DNA of 64,000 nucleotides from Atrina japonica (Eukaryota > Mollusca > Bivalvia > Pterioida > Pinnidae): assembly GCA_030159075.1 (NCBI GenBank), contig BROG01000128.1, positions 548,501 to 612,500 of the forward strand, read 5' to 3'. Each line of letters opens with the position of its first letter. Positions within the stretch are counted from its first letter, which is position 1. Made by a program: the position numbers and the translations under genes. The notes beneath the pieces are model-generated. The model worked only from the letters and a program-made list of their open reading frames with translations, did not search any database and had not been told where the DNA came from. Shown piece after piece: positions 1 through 11,082 of the stretch.

Positions 1-387
1 ACAATCATGAACCATTTCTTGTCCCGCACCATAGGACTTGACTCATAAACTTGGCCAATAAATTGGAATAAATAGCCAATGTAGATATTTTTCAAATTGG
101 GGGAGGGGAGAGATGGTTTGAGGGGTAACATGGTAATCCTATTGTCTTTCCTAATTTTTAATTTGCAGTAAATAAAAGGGCAAAATTTTATTGGCCGGTG
201 CTCTTTTTTTATTTATTACAAATTAAAATTTAGTAAAGGACCCATGTATCATTTCATATTGTTGATAAATTGTAGGTTTAGAATCAGTCATTGGGTTCTG
301 AAATTAAAAATGGAGGTGAAAATATTCAGTTTCCCAACACAAACAAACAAGCTGGTTAGATATCACATTGATTATCCCTATCATAGA
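1..387. other. AT-rich sequence, no gene seen
   Basis: Low-complexity AT-rich sequence leading into the first tandem array. I see no open frame with splice sites, no RNA gene and no recognisable repeat. Confidence 0.5.
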
Positions 388-1071
388 AGGGTGTTTCATC
401 AAGTGTAAGTGGTAAAAGAGACAGGGTGTTTCATCAAGTGTAAGTGGTAAAAGAGACAGGGTGTTTCATCAAGTGTAAGTGGTAAAAGAGACAGGGTGTT
501 TCATCAAGTGTAAGTGTAAGTGTTTCAAAAGTGGAGACAGGGTGTTTTCATCAAGTGTAAGTGGTAAAAGAGACAGGGTGTTTCATCAAGTGTAAGTGGT
601 AAAAGAGACAGGGTGTTTCATCAAGTGTAAGTGGTAAAAGAGACAGGGTGTTTCATCAAGTGTAAGTGGTAAAAGAGACAGGGTGTTTCATCAAGTGTAA
701 GTGGTAAAAGAGACAGGGTGTTTTTTCATCAAGTGTAAGTGGTAAAAGAGACAGGGTGTTTCATCAAGTGTAAGTGGTAAAAGAGACAGGGTGTTTCATC
801 AAGTGTAAGTGGTAAAAGAGACAGGATGTTTCATCAAGTGTAAGTGGTAAAAGAGACAGGGTGTTTCATCAAATGTAAGTGGTAAAAGAGACAGGGTGTT
901 TCATCAAGTGTAAGTGGTAAAAGAGACAGGGTGTTTCATCAAGTGTAATAAGTGGTAAAAGAGACAGGGTGTTTCATCAAGTGTAAGTGGTAAAAGAGAC
1001 AGGGTGTTTCATCAAGTGTAAGTGGTAAAAGAGACAGGGTGTTTCATCAAGTGTAAGTGGTAAAAGAGACA
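388..1071 (+). repeat. 35-bp minisatellite
   Basis: About 19 tandem copies of a 35-bp unit built around GTGTTTCATCAAGTGTAAG followed by TGGTAAAAGAGACA. Most copies are identical. A few carry indels, for example near 505-545, 720-728 and 948-955. The unit is not a multiple of three and frames are not kept open, so it is non-coding. High identity suggests recent expansion or homogenisation. Confidence 0.95.
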
Positions 1072-1423
1072 AATGCTGAAGGTGTCAATGGTGTGCTTCC
1101 CAAGAATTGTTTTAATTTTAGAAGAATTGAGAGGGCATTTTAAAGATTCCAGTTAATAATTATAACTTGTTTTTCATTTAAAAGTATGACATTGATAGAG
1201 TGATTTTAAAATTCCTAAAATAAAGGAAAAAGCACTTGATGTAATATGTTCGAGGGATTTAACATGTATAAATGACAATTTGTACCAGAGAATCGGCTAA
1301 TTTTTTTTTAATTTTTAAAGTCTGTAGAGGCCATTTTCTAGTATCCAGACACAAAACCTTTCTAGGGCTTATATGTGATTTAACTCCACGTTAAAAGAAA
1401 ATATAACAGTGTCCCCTTTTCAC
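1072..1423. other. unremarkable AT-rich spacer
   Basis: Unique-looking AT-rich sequence between the 35-bp array and the nested dispersed element. No supported feature. Confidence 0.5.
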
Positions 1424-3826
1424 TTTTTTAGCTCATCTGAGCCGAAGGCTCAAGTGAGCTATTGTGATCACTCCGTCATTCGACGTCCATCTGTAAACTT
1501 TTCATATTTTCGACTTCTTCTCTGATACCACTAAAGGGATTTTGACGAAACTTAATAGGAAGCAAGTGCCCAAGGTCCTTTACCAAGTTTTGTAGTTTTC
1601 AGTCAGATTGGCCAAGGGGTAGATCCAGGGTGTGGCAGAATAGGTCCCAAAAGGTACCCACTTTAAAAATCTTCTTCTCCAGAACCACTACATGAGTTAA
1701 AAAAAAAACGGACTGTTTCTGAGTGATCTACATGGATCTATGATTCAAGTTTGTGTTTTTCATAGAAATTGGAACATTAATTTTTGACGCTTTTTTGAGA
1801 TCTTTTCGGCCTTTATCATTTTTAGCTCACCTGATATGAAGGGCCAAGTGAGATATTGCTATAGCCAAAGCTCCAGTGTCTGTGGTTGTCTGTCTGTTAA
1901 CTTTTGCATTTAAACATCGTCTTCTCAAGAACCAGTGAGCCAATTTTAACCAAACTTGGCATATAGCATCCCCATGTGAAGCCACAAAAATTTTGAATGA
2001 AAAAGAGATAGGACTAATAGGGGACCTAAAAGGACCAAAACTTGTTACATCTTTAAAAATCTTCTTTTCATGAACCAATGATGAGATGAATTTTAAATTT
2101 TCTTTGCATGATTGTTAAGTCAATATCTACAAAATTTGCGAACGAAAATGAAATCTGTCCATTAATGAGCCACTAGGGGGCACTCCAGTAACATAGGGTA
2201 TATTTGTATTACAAATTGTTTAATAACTCAAAACTGATTGACTTTTTGTAAAGATATATGTTATGAATTATCTGAGGATCATTTTGACAAAATTTCAAGG
2301 TCATGGGGTTAAAGGTGAAGGTCACAGGCACCTAAGTAAATGGACATTTTTTTTTTTTTTGTAAAATGTTAAACATTTTTGACTACTTCTCCAGAACCAT
2401 CTGACCAATTTGAACCAAACTTGACAGGAAGTATAACCATGTAAAGCTGCATAAAGTTTGCAGAGGAAAAGGGGCTTGGACCAAACATGGTTGCCATGGG
2501 TAAATATAGAACGAATGAGTCATCAGATATTTTTGATTTAATACATGTATCTCCAAAATTAGTAAAGCTAGAGAAAAAACCATTACCTTGAAATGAGCAG
2601 CTTGCAAAAATCGACAAATATTACATTTTGGTGGAAATTGTCGGGTTGCTCCTTATGTGAATTTTTTTTTTTTTTTAATTTTTAATGTTTTTGGATGTTT
2701 TTTGACATTATCTTGAAAAAGTATAATAAGTAGAGTAAAAGTCAAAGAAGCAAAAATGTCCAGCATGCAATGATCTACAAAAAAGTCAATGTGTCGAAAT
2801 TGTCAGGTCGACCCTTATGGTCGTTATTTTCCCTTTAAGTGGATTTCTCATGTTTTTGACAGTTTTGTCCGATTGTAATGAAAAGTATAGTAGATACAGA
2901 GAAAGAGAAAGAAACAAAAATTCTCAGTATGCAAAGATCAATTAAAAAGTAACAGGAATTAAATTGTCAGGTTAAGCCTTGTGAGGATGATCCTTGTGAA
3001 AGTTAGTTCCCTTTTTAAATGGATTTTGCATGTTTTCTACTGTTGTTGCACATTATCTTGAAAGATCTATAAAAAAATATCAGCAAGGTAAGTCTACCCT
3101 TATGCAAGTTAATTCTCCATATCAATGAATTTTTCAAGCTTTTGGTTGCTTTTCAGTATATTGTCAGTAAAATACATTTCATTCAGGTGATTATTAAGGC
3201 CCCCAATGAGCCCACTGTTTTCATGTTTATTAGCCATTTTATCTTTTTCACATTTTTTATGTTTTCTGCAATGTTGACCAACTTTGCCAGGTGAGCCACT
3301 TAAGGCCCCTTGGGCCTCTTGTTATTAATTTTTGCATGATTTCCTCAGTTATCTCCCTTTGCATTCACTTTGGCAGAATAGGTCCTAAAAGTTACCCTCT
3401 TTAAAAATATTTTCTCCAAAACCAGTGCATAAATTGAAATACGGATTGTTTCTGAGTGATCTATATGGATGTATGATTCAAGTTTGTGTTTTTCATAAAA
3501 ATCGGAATATCAATTTTTGATGCGTGTTTGAAGTCTTTTCAGACTTTGTCATTTTCATTAATTTTGGCACATTTTCCTCAATTATCTCTCTTTGCATTCA
3601 CAATGATGCATTAAAGTGTTTTACTTGTCTATAGTTGAAGTTATGTTTATGTGCAAGAATTTTCCTGAAATTTGATTTCTAGAATATTTGATGAATTTCT
3701 TAAAACGGCAATATTTATCTTTCTTGGCCAGATCAGCCTACATGTACATATTCTTCTTGGTCTTCTTTCCACATTTGTAGATGGTTCTCAGGTGAGCAAT
3801 TGAGGCCCTCTTTGGCCTCTTGTTAT
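1424..3826 (+). mobile_element. dispersed bivalve-type repeat, outer copy
   Basis: Begins TTTTTTAGCTCATCTGAGCC and ends near GGCCTCTTGTTATAT at about 3826. The left end carries GCTCATCTGAG and the right end TCAGGTGAGC, so the ends are partly inverted. No transposase frame is visible; it is a non-autonomous dispersed repeat of a type I associate with molluscs. A block of about 230 bp occurs twice (1634-1817 plus 3326-3372, and 3373-3602), and the first copy is split by the inner element. Confidence 0.7.
1819..3325 (+). mobile_element. dispersed bivalve-type repeat, nested inner copy
   Basis: Begins TTTTTAGCTCACCTGATATG and ends CCCTTGGGCCTCTTGTTAT. It sits inside the outer copy of the same superfamily. 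The outer sequence resumes right after it with TAATTTTTGCATGATTTCC, which matches the outer element's second 230-bp copy at about 3557. GCTCACCTG near the left end and CAGGTGAGC near the right end are inverted. No coding capacity is seen. Confidence 0.7.
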
Positions 3827-4053
3827 ATAAAAATATCACCAAATTCAAAGGGGTTCAACCCCTGTATATCCTGGATCCACCAATGTATTGTGATATCTAG
3901 AATAAACAAAAGAGTAAATTTCAAGTTGTGAAAATTAAAGACATAAAAGAAACATATTACAACATTCAGTAATGCTGATGTGCCATTTTAACTATTGAGG
4001 TCTCTGTGGCTTTATCATGACTTCACAGTAATGTTATGTTTGTTACGTTACAC

Positions 4054-4494
4054 AGTCAACTCTTGTTATAATGGCCAGGTTGAGATCCAGTAAAATTGCT
4101 GTTATATCAAATTTCCAGATTTAGCACCAAAATAAGATTGCATGAACATAATTTGTTGTTAAACCACTATTAAATGTTAAAATTAAATTCGATATGATTG
4201 CCTGAATGAAATGAAATGACTACAAAAAATAAAATTGTTTTTATCGTTATTTTTATTCTATCAGTTTTATTAAATTATGGCAACAATTTTTCATTTTTGA
4301 TGTTTTGCCGTTATAACAAGCCAATTATAAAGGTAAAATGCATGTTTGTTGCCAAAAATCCTGCTGGTGCTGGAAAGCAAATATGCTGTTATATCAAACA
4401 AATTACCAGTAACATGGATGTAAATTTGTCCCCATGAAATTTCTTCTGTTAACCGAAAATGTTATATCAAGTGTCATTATAACAAGAGATAACT
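4054..4494. mobile_element. TIR element (TCTTGTTATAATG ends)
   Basis: The left end AGTCAACTCTTGTTATAATG is matched in inverse by TCATTATAACAAGAGATAAC at the right end (about 4474-4493). The interior is rich in GTTATATCAAA. Length about 440 bp with no transposase frame, so a non-autonomous TIR element or MITE. Exact ends and target duplication were not resolved. Confidence 0.55.
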
Positions 4495-4819
4495 ACTTAA
4501 TATCAAATTGCAAATCAGTTTTTTTCAGATTCAAACTATTTTACCTTCTTGGTCCGGTATAATAGAAATATCATTTTGGTGTCTGACAGTCATTGTTATC
4601 AGCAAGTGCTATAGACGACAAAATAGTGAAAAACCCATTTTGGCAAAATATGTGAAGAAGGTCCCTATTTCCTTGACATGTCTTATATATGTGAAGTTAG
4701 TTTCATTTCATTCATTATTACAGTCACATTCAGGCCAAAGACTTTACAAAATGGCAGTGATTTTTTCACCAAGCACTGTTCATAATGAGTGAATGTCTTT
4801 TGGACTACATTTTGGTATA

Positions 4820-4979
4820 CAGTAAAACCTGTATATAGGGGTGACCCAAGGGACCAGAAAATATTGTCCTTTATGTGCAGGTGACCCTTATACAGTATGC
4901 AGTCGAGAGACTTGAAAAAACTGGTCTTTATAAACAGGTAATCCTTATATATAGGTGGCTGCCATAGCAGGTTTTACTG
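4820..4979. mobile_element. TA-flanked MITE, CAGT...ACTG ends
   Basis: A 160-bp element starting CAGTAAAACCTG and ending CAGGTTTTACTG, a perfect 12-bp terminal inverted repeat, with TA on both sides. The interior has the phrases GACCAGAAAATATTGTCC and GCAGGTGACCCTTATA, shared with the copy at 60112. The TA target duplication fits Tc1/mariner-type mobilisation; that is inference. Confidence 0.75.
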
Positions 4980-5262
4980 TAGTAAAATCCATATAACCTG
5001 GCTGGGGGGAGTCTCGTGAACCCTTTCTTGACCTGGACGAGTTTAAATTTTAGGTAATGCAGCATAACATTAAAGTTATGATGACTAGAGTGATCATTCC
5101 TACTTGTCACCGTGCATACAAGACCATCCAATGACCAAAAAACATTTTTCCCTTGCAGCTCAATTGTCATAGCCAAAAAGGTCAGTAGAATCATCCGTAT
5201 GATAATCAAAAGGTTACTCTGCATACCCCCCCCCCCCCATCTTATGTGAATCAGACAATAAG
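4980..5262 (+). mobile_element. dispersed repeat H, copy 1
   Basis: Starts with GTAAAATCCATATAACCTGG and runs to TTATGTGAATCAGACAATA. The same order of blocks is found at 23785-24030 and, split by insertions, at 24181-27852: TTTAGGTAATGCAG, then TTCCTACTTGTCACC, then AGTAGAATCATCC-ATATGATA, then GACAATA. Three copies in one window show it is a dispersed family. Function unknown, no coding frame. A short poly-C tract lies at 5227-5239. Confidence 0.65.
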
Positions 5263-5400
5263 CATGGTGTAGTACATAAAAGAATCTCACTGCATTGGTA
5301 TCAGTCATAGCACAGGTCAAAATTTGTGACACTTCACTTAAACCTGATTACATCTCTGTAAGTGAAAAATTCTCATAAAACAATCAAGTCAAAACAAAAA
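5263..5400 (+). mobile_element. SINE 3'-part, degenerate fragment
   Basis: Matches the 3' half of the SINE at 41185-41510: GCATTGGTATCAGTCA, then GGTCAAAATTTGTGACACTT, then AAGTGAAAAATT and a CAA-rich tail. No tRNA-like head is present here, so it is a 5'-truncated or fragmentary copy. Confidence 0.5.
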
Positions 5401-5974
5401 TATTGGAGAAATTCAAAAGTTTGTTGATAGTATTCTATGTACTATTCACTGTAAATTACTTTTGTAAACAGACAAATATTGTGAAAAAAGTACATAACCT
5501 TGGTGTATTGCTGAAATTTTTATTTTAGTTGAAATGTACACTGAACTAATCAAATTTCACATTGTAAACATCACTTGGGATGTTGCAATGAATATCTGTA
5601 AATTGATAAAATTCTACCAAAAAGAAATTAGTGCATTGGGATGCAGTTTGGTAGCTGTCAATTTTCACACAATTCTCAAAAACAGTTTAAGGACATGATG
5701 GATAATGGCCGATTTCCTACAGACTGAGTTATTTTTCTTGTCAAGTGAAAGCTAGATTCATCTAATTGATCTTAACAAAGAATTTGTTGTGCAGTAATTT
5801 GATTGAATGGAAGCTCATTAATAATTCAGTTTACATATTTGATTATTACTGGCAAAAATGTTGTGTTCATAAATTTCTACTTTTACAACTTGATATTACA
5901 TTTTGACTCCAGAGTATTGGGTGCATTTTTTTTCTCTGGAAAAAAAACATATAATAAGCCAAAAACATGTATAT
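5401..5974. other. AT-rich sequence, nothing identified
   Basis: AT-rich unique-looking sequence between SINE debris and the 36-bp array. No supported gene or repeat. Confidence 0.45.
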
Positions 5975-6813
5975 TGTAATGATCTAGATTCTACCAGGAT
6001 AGTAATGACAAGCAATGATCTAGATTCTACTGGGATAGTAATGACAAGCAATGATCTAGATTGTACCAGGATAGTAATGACAAGCAATGATCTAGATTGT
6101 ACAGGGATAGTATTGGCATGCAATGATCTAGATTGTACAGGGATAGTAATGACAAGCAATGATCTAGATTGTACAGGGATAGGTATGGCAAGCAATGATC
6201 TAGATTGTACAGGAATAGTAATGGCAAGCAATGATCTAGATTGTACAGGGATAGTAATGACAAGCAATGATCTAGATTGTACCAGGATAGTAATGACAAG
6301 CAATGATCTAGATTTTACAGGGATAGTAATGACAAGCAATGATCTAGATTGTACAGGGATAGTAATGACAAGCAATGATCTAGATTGTACAGGAATAGTA
6401 ATGGCAAGCAATGATCTAGATTGTACCAGGATAGTAATGACAAGCAATGATCTAGATTGTACAGGAATAGTAATGGCAAACAATGATCTAGATTCTACCT
6501 GGATAGTAATGACAAGTAATGATCTAGATTGTACAGGGATAGTAATAGCAAGCAATGATCTAGATTATACCAGGATAGTAATGACAAGCAATGATCTAGA
6601 TTGTACAGAGATAGTAATGACAAGCAATGATCTAGATTGTACAGGGATAGTAATGACAAGCAATGATCTAGATTGTACAGGGATAGTAATGGCAAGCAAT
6701 GATCTAGATTGTACAGGGATAGTAATGGCAAGCAATGATCTAGATTGTACCAGGATAGTAATGACAAGCAATGATCTAGATTGTACCAGGGTAGTAATAG
6801 CAAGCAATGTTCG
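5975..6813 (+). repeat. 36-bp minisatellite (GATCTAGATT)
   Basis: About 23 head-to-tail copies of a 36-bp unit containing AGCAATGATCTAGATTGTAC and AGGATAGTAATGAC. Because 36 is a multiple of three, the array stays open in one plus frame (5903-6850, 12-residue period with NDLDCTGIV) and in several minus frames at once. Simultaneous openness on both strands, with no start context or splice sites, argues against a protein. Each unit contains the palindrome TCTAGA. Confidence 0.95.
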
Positions 6814-6929
6814 TTTTGTTTGTTTAAATGGTGTTTTACACCACAGGTAACAATTTTTCAGTTATATGGTGGCAGCAAGTTTTTAATGTTGGAGGCAAGA
6901 ACCTGTTACAGTGTACTTAGGAAGTGACC

Positions 6930-7078
6930 ACCTGCATTCCAGAAGTGAACTGGCAAACTTTCTCACAATAGCAGCTTAAGTGCCAGCGGGACTTGCACCC
7001 ACACTGATAAGAAATTGCAAAACTTGATGGTTTAAAGTGTGATGCTCTAACCAGTTGGCCATGGAGTCCCCAGAGTAT
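6930..7078 (-). mobile_element. tRNA-derived SINE, antisense, 5' half
   Basis: On the minus strand it begins GGGGACTCCATGGCCAACTG, followed by GGTTAGAGCATCACAC, a tRNA-Leu/Ser-like A-box region, and it ends in the AAAGTTTGCCAGTT body block. The same order occurs in the full SINE at 24411. The 3' tail is missing. Confidence 0.6.
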
Positions 7079-7394
7079 AATAACTTGTTATTTTGATTCT
7101 GTTCATATTTCAGTGAGGTCATTGAAAACATTGTAGTAATCCATCATTGATGGTGCATGAAAGAATAAGAGTAAAAGCAAAGGCATATTTGAACAAGCAT
7201 ATGTACTGCATTTACAATTTATTTTCTGCCTAAGGCATTGATTGCAGCCCATGTGAAATTCAAGCTCATATTATGACAAAATGATAGAGAAGGCAACATG
7301 TAAGAATGCTTATGGGAAATCATAATAGTTTAGATCAGAGTTTGAAATCACTTTAAAGCCAATCAGTGACTAGATGTGAAGAGGATGGGGGGAT

Positions 7395-7533
7395 GTTAAC
7401 CTTCCACAATTAGAATGGCAAACACATCTCCACATGACCACATTTCATTCCATTGTGGCTAAATCCACACAGAATGTTGGTGAGAGACGTGGTTTTAAGC
7501 AAGGTGTTATAACCACCTAATTGTGGAGGTAAC
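7395..7533. repeat. 139-bp inverted-repeat element
   Basis: The left arm GTTAACCTTCCACAATTAG is matched in inverse by CTAATTGTGGAGGTAAC at 7517-7533, with two extra bases in the left arm. Either a small MITE or a hairpin. No target duplication was resolved. Confidence 0.5.
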
Positions 7534-7978
7534 AACATGCTATGGAACTCAGTAGCAAGAAATAGACTGCAATGGCAGATGATCCAATGCACACTTCTGT
7601 GTACAGTGGATATTGAAAACAATTCCTATATGAGAATATAGTCCTCTACAAAATAAAACAGTTATTAGGTTTGTGTACAGACTGTACTTGGGGAATATGT
7701 GGGGTTGATGAAGTCCATGGAGGGTGAGGCTTCAATATCCTCAAACCAGTGGGAACTACAGGTTCCGTCTGCGCCATCTGTCCGTCTGTCTGGTGAAGAT
7801 TTTGATTAACTCAGTTATGGTATTGTATGTAAGGGACGTGTATTAATTCATCAATACTCTGATAATCCTTGTTTACATTTGTATATGCCACAGATTTAGC
7901 AATTTGCTGATCAGTTTACAGTGTACAGTCAGGTACAACATGGGAGGCAGGCATTCACTTCTCTAATTTAACACATAC
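7534..7978. other. intergenic/intronic, possible old dispersed repeat
   Basis: The stretch 7740-7900 (CCATCTGTCCGTCTGTCTGG, then TTTACATTTGTATATGCCAC) is loosely similar to 27880-28060 and looks like a decayed dispersed repeat. Otherwise nothing is supported. Confidence 0.35.
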
Positions 7979-8018
7979 CTGTCTCTGTAACTGACATGAA
8001 TGTCTATTTCACACTCAT
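7979..8018 (-). CDS. candidate 40-bp internal exon (tentative)
   Basis: On the minus strand a pyrimidine-rich acceptor ATGATTTTTCCCTAAG precedes 40 bases that are open in a single frame, reading ECEIDIHVSYRD. They end at the donor GAGACAG|GTATGTG. The exon would start with two bases completing a codon and end with two left over. The preceding candidate exon, 11082-11003, ends in phase 0, so a further exon would have to lie between. So short an open frame could occur by chance; the support is the two splice sites and its strand agreement with the other candidates. Confidence 0.25.
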
Positions 8019-8709
8019 CTTAGGGAAAAATCATTAATTACAAACCAAGTACCTGTTGTACCTCGACTGATAAAAAGCAAAACAAGAATAGATTTAATTT
8101 GACAGTCATTCAAGTGTCTGTAGCATCCCACACGTGCTAACAGTGGTCTATAATTAATTAATAAAAATTCCAATAAGTACATGGTCTTGGCTGTCCAGTG
8201 TGTAAGGTAAAACACTGTCTAATTCCTGCAACACGGATTTCCTATGGAATTGTTTTTAATCTTTTATGGAGTTTCAATTTATGGAATGGAAATTTCCCAA
8301 CTTGATTCATTTTGTCTTCTTTTTCCATATAATTGATAGTATCATTTTATTTGTTTTTTCAGATTTTTTGTCTGGCAAGAAATTTTAAGATTTATTGATT
8401 GTTTGAAAGAAATAATCAGGAAGATAAATTATATATTCTTTAGTAATCAAAACCGTGCAAATTTTGTATTTATTTTTTTATTTAAAGTCATTTCAATCAT
8501 GAAAACTAGATAAATATGATAGCAAGATTAAGAGTGAACTTTATACATTTATCGCTAGTTTGTAGGGAAACATGAGGAATTGTTTACCAAGGAAAGTCAT
8601 ATTTCCTGAAGGAGAAGTCTGTGGGGAATATGAGTTCCCATGGGTTAACAAATCTTCATGTCTCCCTACAAGTAGGGCAATACATTGTTTATTGTATGGA
8701 AATACAGAA
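8019..8709. other. AT-rich sequence, nothing identified
   Basis: No supported gene. Includes an AT-rich stretch (8330-8520) and the 3' flank of the Crypton-like fragment. Confidence 0.4.
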
Positions 8710-9130
8710 TCAATAAAGACTATACTTATTTAGGCTGTATCTTATATTCTGAAGTGCCATTTTCTTGAAATAAGACTGGTGACTTTTTCCTGCTCCAACG
8801 TAAAATGATTTGAGAGATTCATTTAGTTGAATAGTTCTGTAGGTTTCCAAGTCGACTGGTTTGCCACCTTCATGCAGGAAATTCCAAAAACACTTCACTG
8901 CAGATTTTGTTGCTCTTGTTGTATTATATGTGTCCTTTGCATGCAAAATTAATTTTTTTGATTTCATCGGCTTTGTCCAGATAAAATCGTTGCCTGCGTT
9001 CTTGCCATTTGATTTTTGTGTTCATCAGAGTCTTCTGTACTATGAACGACAACTCTGTCGAATAAGCTGCAAGGGTTTTTGCTCGAGGGAGACATGAAGT
9101 GTAGTCTTCCTGACATATGATGGCTCTCAA
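8710..9130 (-). pseudogene. Crypton/DUF3504-like recombinase fragment, frameshifted
   Basis: Two overlapping minus-strand frames together resemble the N-terminal core-binding region seen before the tyrosine-recombinase domain in Crypton-derived DUF3504, KIAA1958 and ZMYM-type proteins. The downstream frame (8967-8710) shows NTTRATKSAVKCFWNFL, then LNESLKSFYVGA, then ALQNIRYSLNKY, the pattern 'T-x-A-x-x-x-F-x-x-F-L ... L-x-x-F-Y ... I-R-x-x-L-N-x-Y'. The upstream frame (9130-8924) ends DKADEIKKINFACKG. The frames overlap at a run of A on the minus strand (about 8955-8962), which is where a one- or two-base indel would explain the switch. The catalytic recombinase domain is absent: a stop follows LNKYSLY. 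I read it as a broken, truncated transposon remnant. Family assignment rests on motif memory, not a search. Confidence 0.5.
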
Positions 9131-9229
9131 CCAATCTCTGACTGTTTTATTACTGAGGTATAATGATAATTATTTTCCCCTTTCAATAGCTATTTAGAAT
9201 GTAGTTCCATTACCTTTTTTAATTAGTAG

Positions 9230-9352
9230 TAGGGGTACTTTTTATATAGGGCAAATACTTTTTATATGACCATTTTTTGTATTCGGGTACTTTTTATATG
9301 GACATATTTTGTACCCAGGTACTTTTTATATGGGATTACTTTTTATATATGA
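9230..9352 (+). repeat. short minisatellite (GGTACTTTTTATATGG)
   Basis: Five irregular copies of TACTTTTTATAT separated by 10-28 bases, with partial extensions GGGTACTTTTTATATGG. Local tandem expansion. Confidence 0.6.
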
Positions 9353-9417
9353 CACTGGTGTTCGGAATTCAGAAGTTATTTTTACTTGAAAATAGAAGGA
9401 AAAATTTGGGACTTTTG

Positions 9418-9660
9418 GAGCCAGCCTGGCTCAGTCGGTAGCGTGCTTAACTCTTGATCATGAGGTTGTGAGTCCAGCTGACAGCAGGTTGGTTTCCTGT
9501 CCCGTGTCACAGTAGGTGTGTCAGCACCTTAAAGAACCCTCACTGCTCAATGGTTGTAAGTGTATAGGCCAAAATTTTAAGCCCTTCACCGGCATTTGGT
9601 GACGTCTCCATATGAGTGAAAGATTCTTAAATGGGACGTTAAACAACAATACAACAACAG
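9418..9660 (+). mobile_element. tRNA-derived SINE, full length
   Basis: The head GCCTGGCTCAGTCGGTAGCG fits a tRNA A box, and GGTTGTGAGTCCAGC about 35 bases later fits a degenerate B box. The body contains AAGAACCCTCACTGCTCAAT and GGCATTTGGTGACGTCTCCA, and the tail is GTTAAACAACAATACAACAA. The same head-body-tail order is found at 35597-35880, so this is one family in the same orientation. Roughly 240 bp, the usual size for a SINE. Confidence 0.8.
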
Positions 9661-11002
9661 TTTTGGACTTTTGTAACATGATTGGTATTGGCAAGTGATT
9701 TGTATTTAGAAGGTTCTGTCTTCTGAATTTGCACTGTATAACCACCAAATAAAATGTCTTCTACATGTAGTCCTAGACAAAGTTTTAACATGATACATTC
9801 AACTCTTAAAGTGATAACCATAAAAATAATTTTGTGCTGAAATTAAATTTTGACCATTCTAGACAGTCCATGGTGAAGCACCTTTCACAGTTTTGATAGC
9901 TAAAATGAATAAATAAACATGAAATCATGGATTTTCCATACTCTTTTGGGAATGGAGACTGAGCCTTTTGCATTTGGAGAATTTAAAAATACACAAAAGA
10001 AATTGGGAAATCTAAAAATACACAAATCTGTTTGAAAATATAAGAATCTCTTCAAAATTAATTGTCATTTGATTACAAATTGGGACATTTTGACTACAAA
10101 TTTGCATATTTTTATTTTGTATTGAGAATAGTATAGGGTGGAAAATCTATCATGATGTTGGCTGCTTGGTTATTGTTTTTCCTTAGACATAGCGGTATCA
10201 TCATATGACATTACAATGGAGTTAGAATCTGTCACAGCTATTATACTAATCATGGTTTACATATACCAACTGCATCAAAAAGTACAAATTCATAAATCGC
10301 ATTAAATGAATTATCATGGAACATAGAGACAGATTGTAATATCAGTTACATGTGGTGCAACATTGTATTTGTAAGTCTGTTTTATGCCAAATATATCATT
10401 GGTTCTATTTAAATTTATTATAGTGAGGGGTATTCAAGTAGGAATACATATTGTTACCGGATGCAATGCTTTTAAAAAGTTTTAGGGGGTAAAAATACTT
10501 TTAAAACACCCTGTCTTTTGATTTACAAGACTGTGATACACATGGAAACATTTCAATACAAAATAACTTAAATTGAGGACCGAATTCCGGCCAAATCTAT
10601 GTCCTATTCAAAGAGGTTTAATAAAAGCAACATAGGCTAATGTAAGATTTATATAGATCTGTACATGATGTGCTGATTCTAGCATAGGCTATTTATCATG
10701 GACAGTTTGTTTTGGTTTCCATGTCTTGTTTTCGATATCTACTCATTTCCACACTATTTTAATAGGTTATTATGAGATCTGCACACTGGATGTTTCTCGT
10801 GATATTAGCTAACTAATAAATTAGTATATACCTTTAAAAATATGATGAAAGTTTATGCAAATAAACATTAAGTGTGTACAAAAAAGTTTATATCTGAATG
10901 TTTCTCCCAAGAATTATGACTATAATGCAGTTACGGTCCTTTAATCTGTCGTTAGCACTTTAAACATGACACTGGGTCTCACACAAAAAAAGCAGTCGCT
11001 AC
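9661..11002. other. AT-rich, presumed intron, nothing identified
   Basis: No open frame with splice sites and no clear repeat was found on either strand. If the minus-strand exons form one gene, this is intron. Confidence 0.4.
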
Positions 11003-11082
11003 CTGTTGTAGAAAAGTCTCTCTTGTTTGACGCCAAGCTTCCATGTTGGAGGCTCTTAGTTGAAGGGCATGCCCTCTAAATA
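11003..11082 (-). CDS. candidate internal exon, 80 bp, unknown protein
   Basis: On the minus strand the acceptor is CAACTATAATGTAG, downstream of a pyrimidine-containing tract (ACTTCTATACATCCACTGTC). The exon has two bases completing a codon, then 26 codons reading FRGHALQLRASNMEAWRQTR and onward to LQQ. The donor is CAACAG|GTAGCG. It is GC-richer than its surroundings and its composition (R, Q, E, W, M) is protein-like. It ends in phase 0. The preceding candidate (14938-14805) also ends in phase 0, so at least one exon between them is missing from my model. I do not recognise the family. Confidence 0.45.

Noticed and set aside
388..1071. CRISPR array (35-bp repeats)
   Set aside because: Units are contiguous with no unique spacers and the sequence is clearly eukaryotic.
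5975..6813. CRISPR array (36-bp repeats)
   Set aside because: No spacers between units; simple tandem repeat.
5903..6850. 315-residue plus-strand frame
   Set aside because: It is entirely the 36-bp array. Other frames on both strands are equally open, and composition is just the 12-residue period.
9418..9480. Functional tRNA gene
   Set aside because: Only A- and B-box-like blocks are kept. The cloverleaf does not close and a SINE body with a CAA-rich tail follows.
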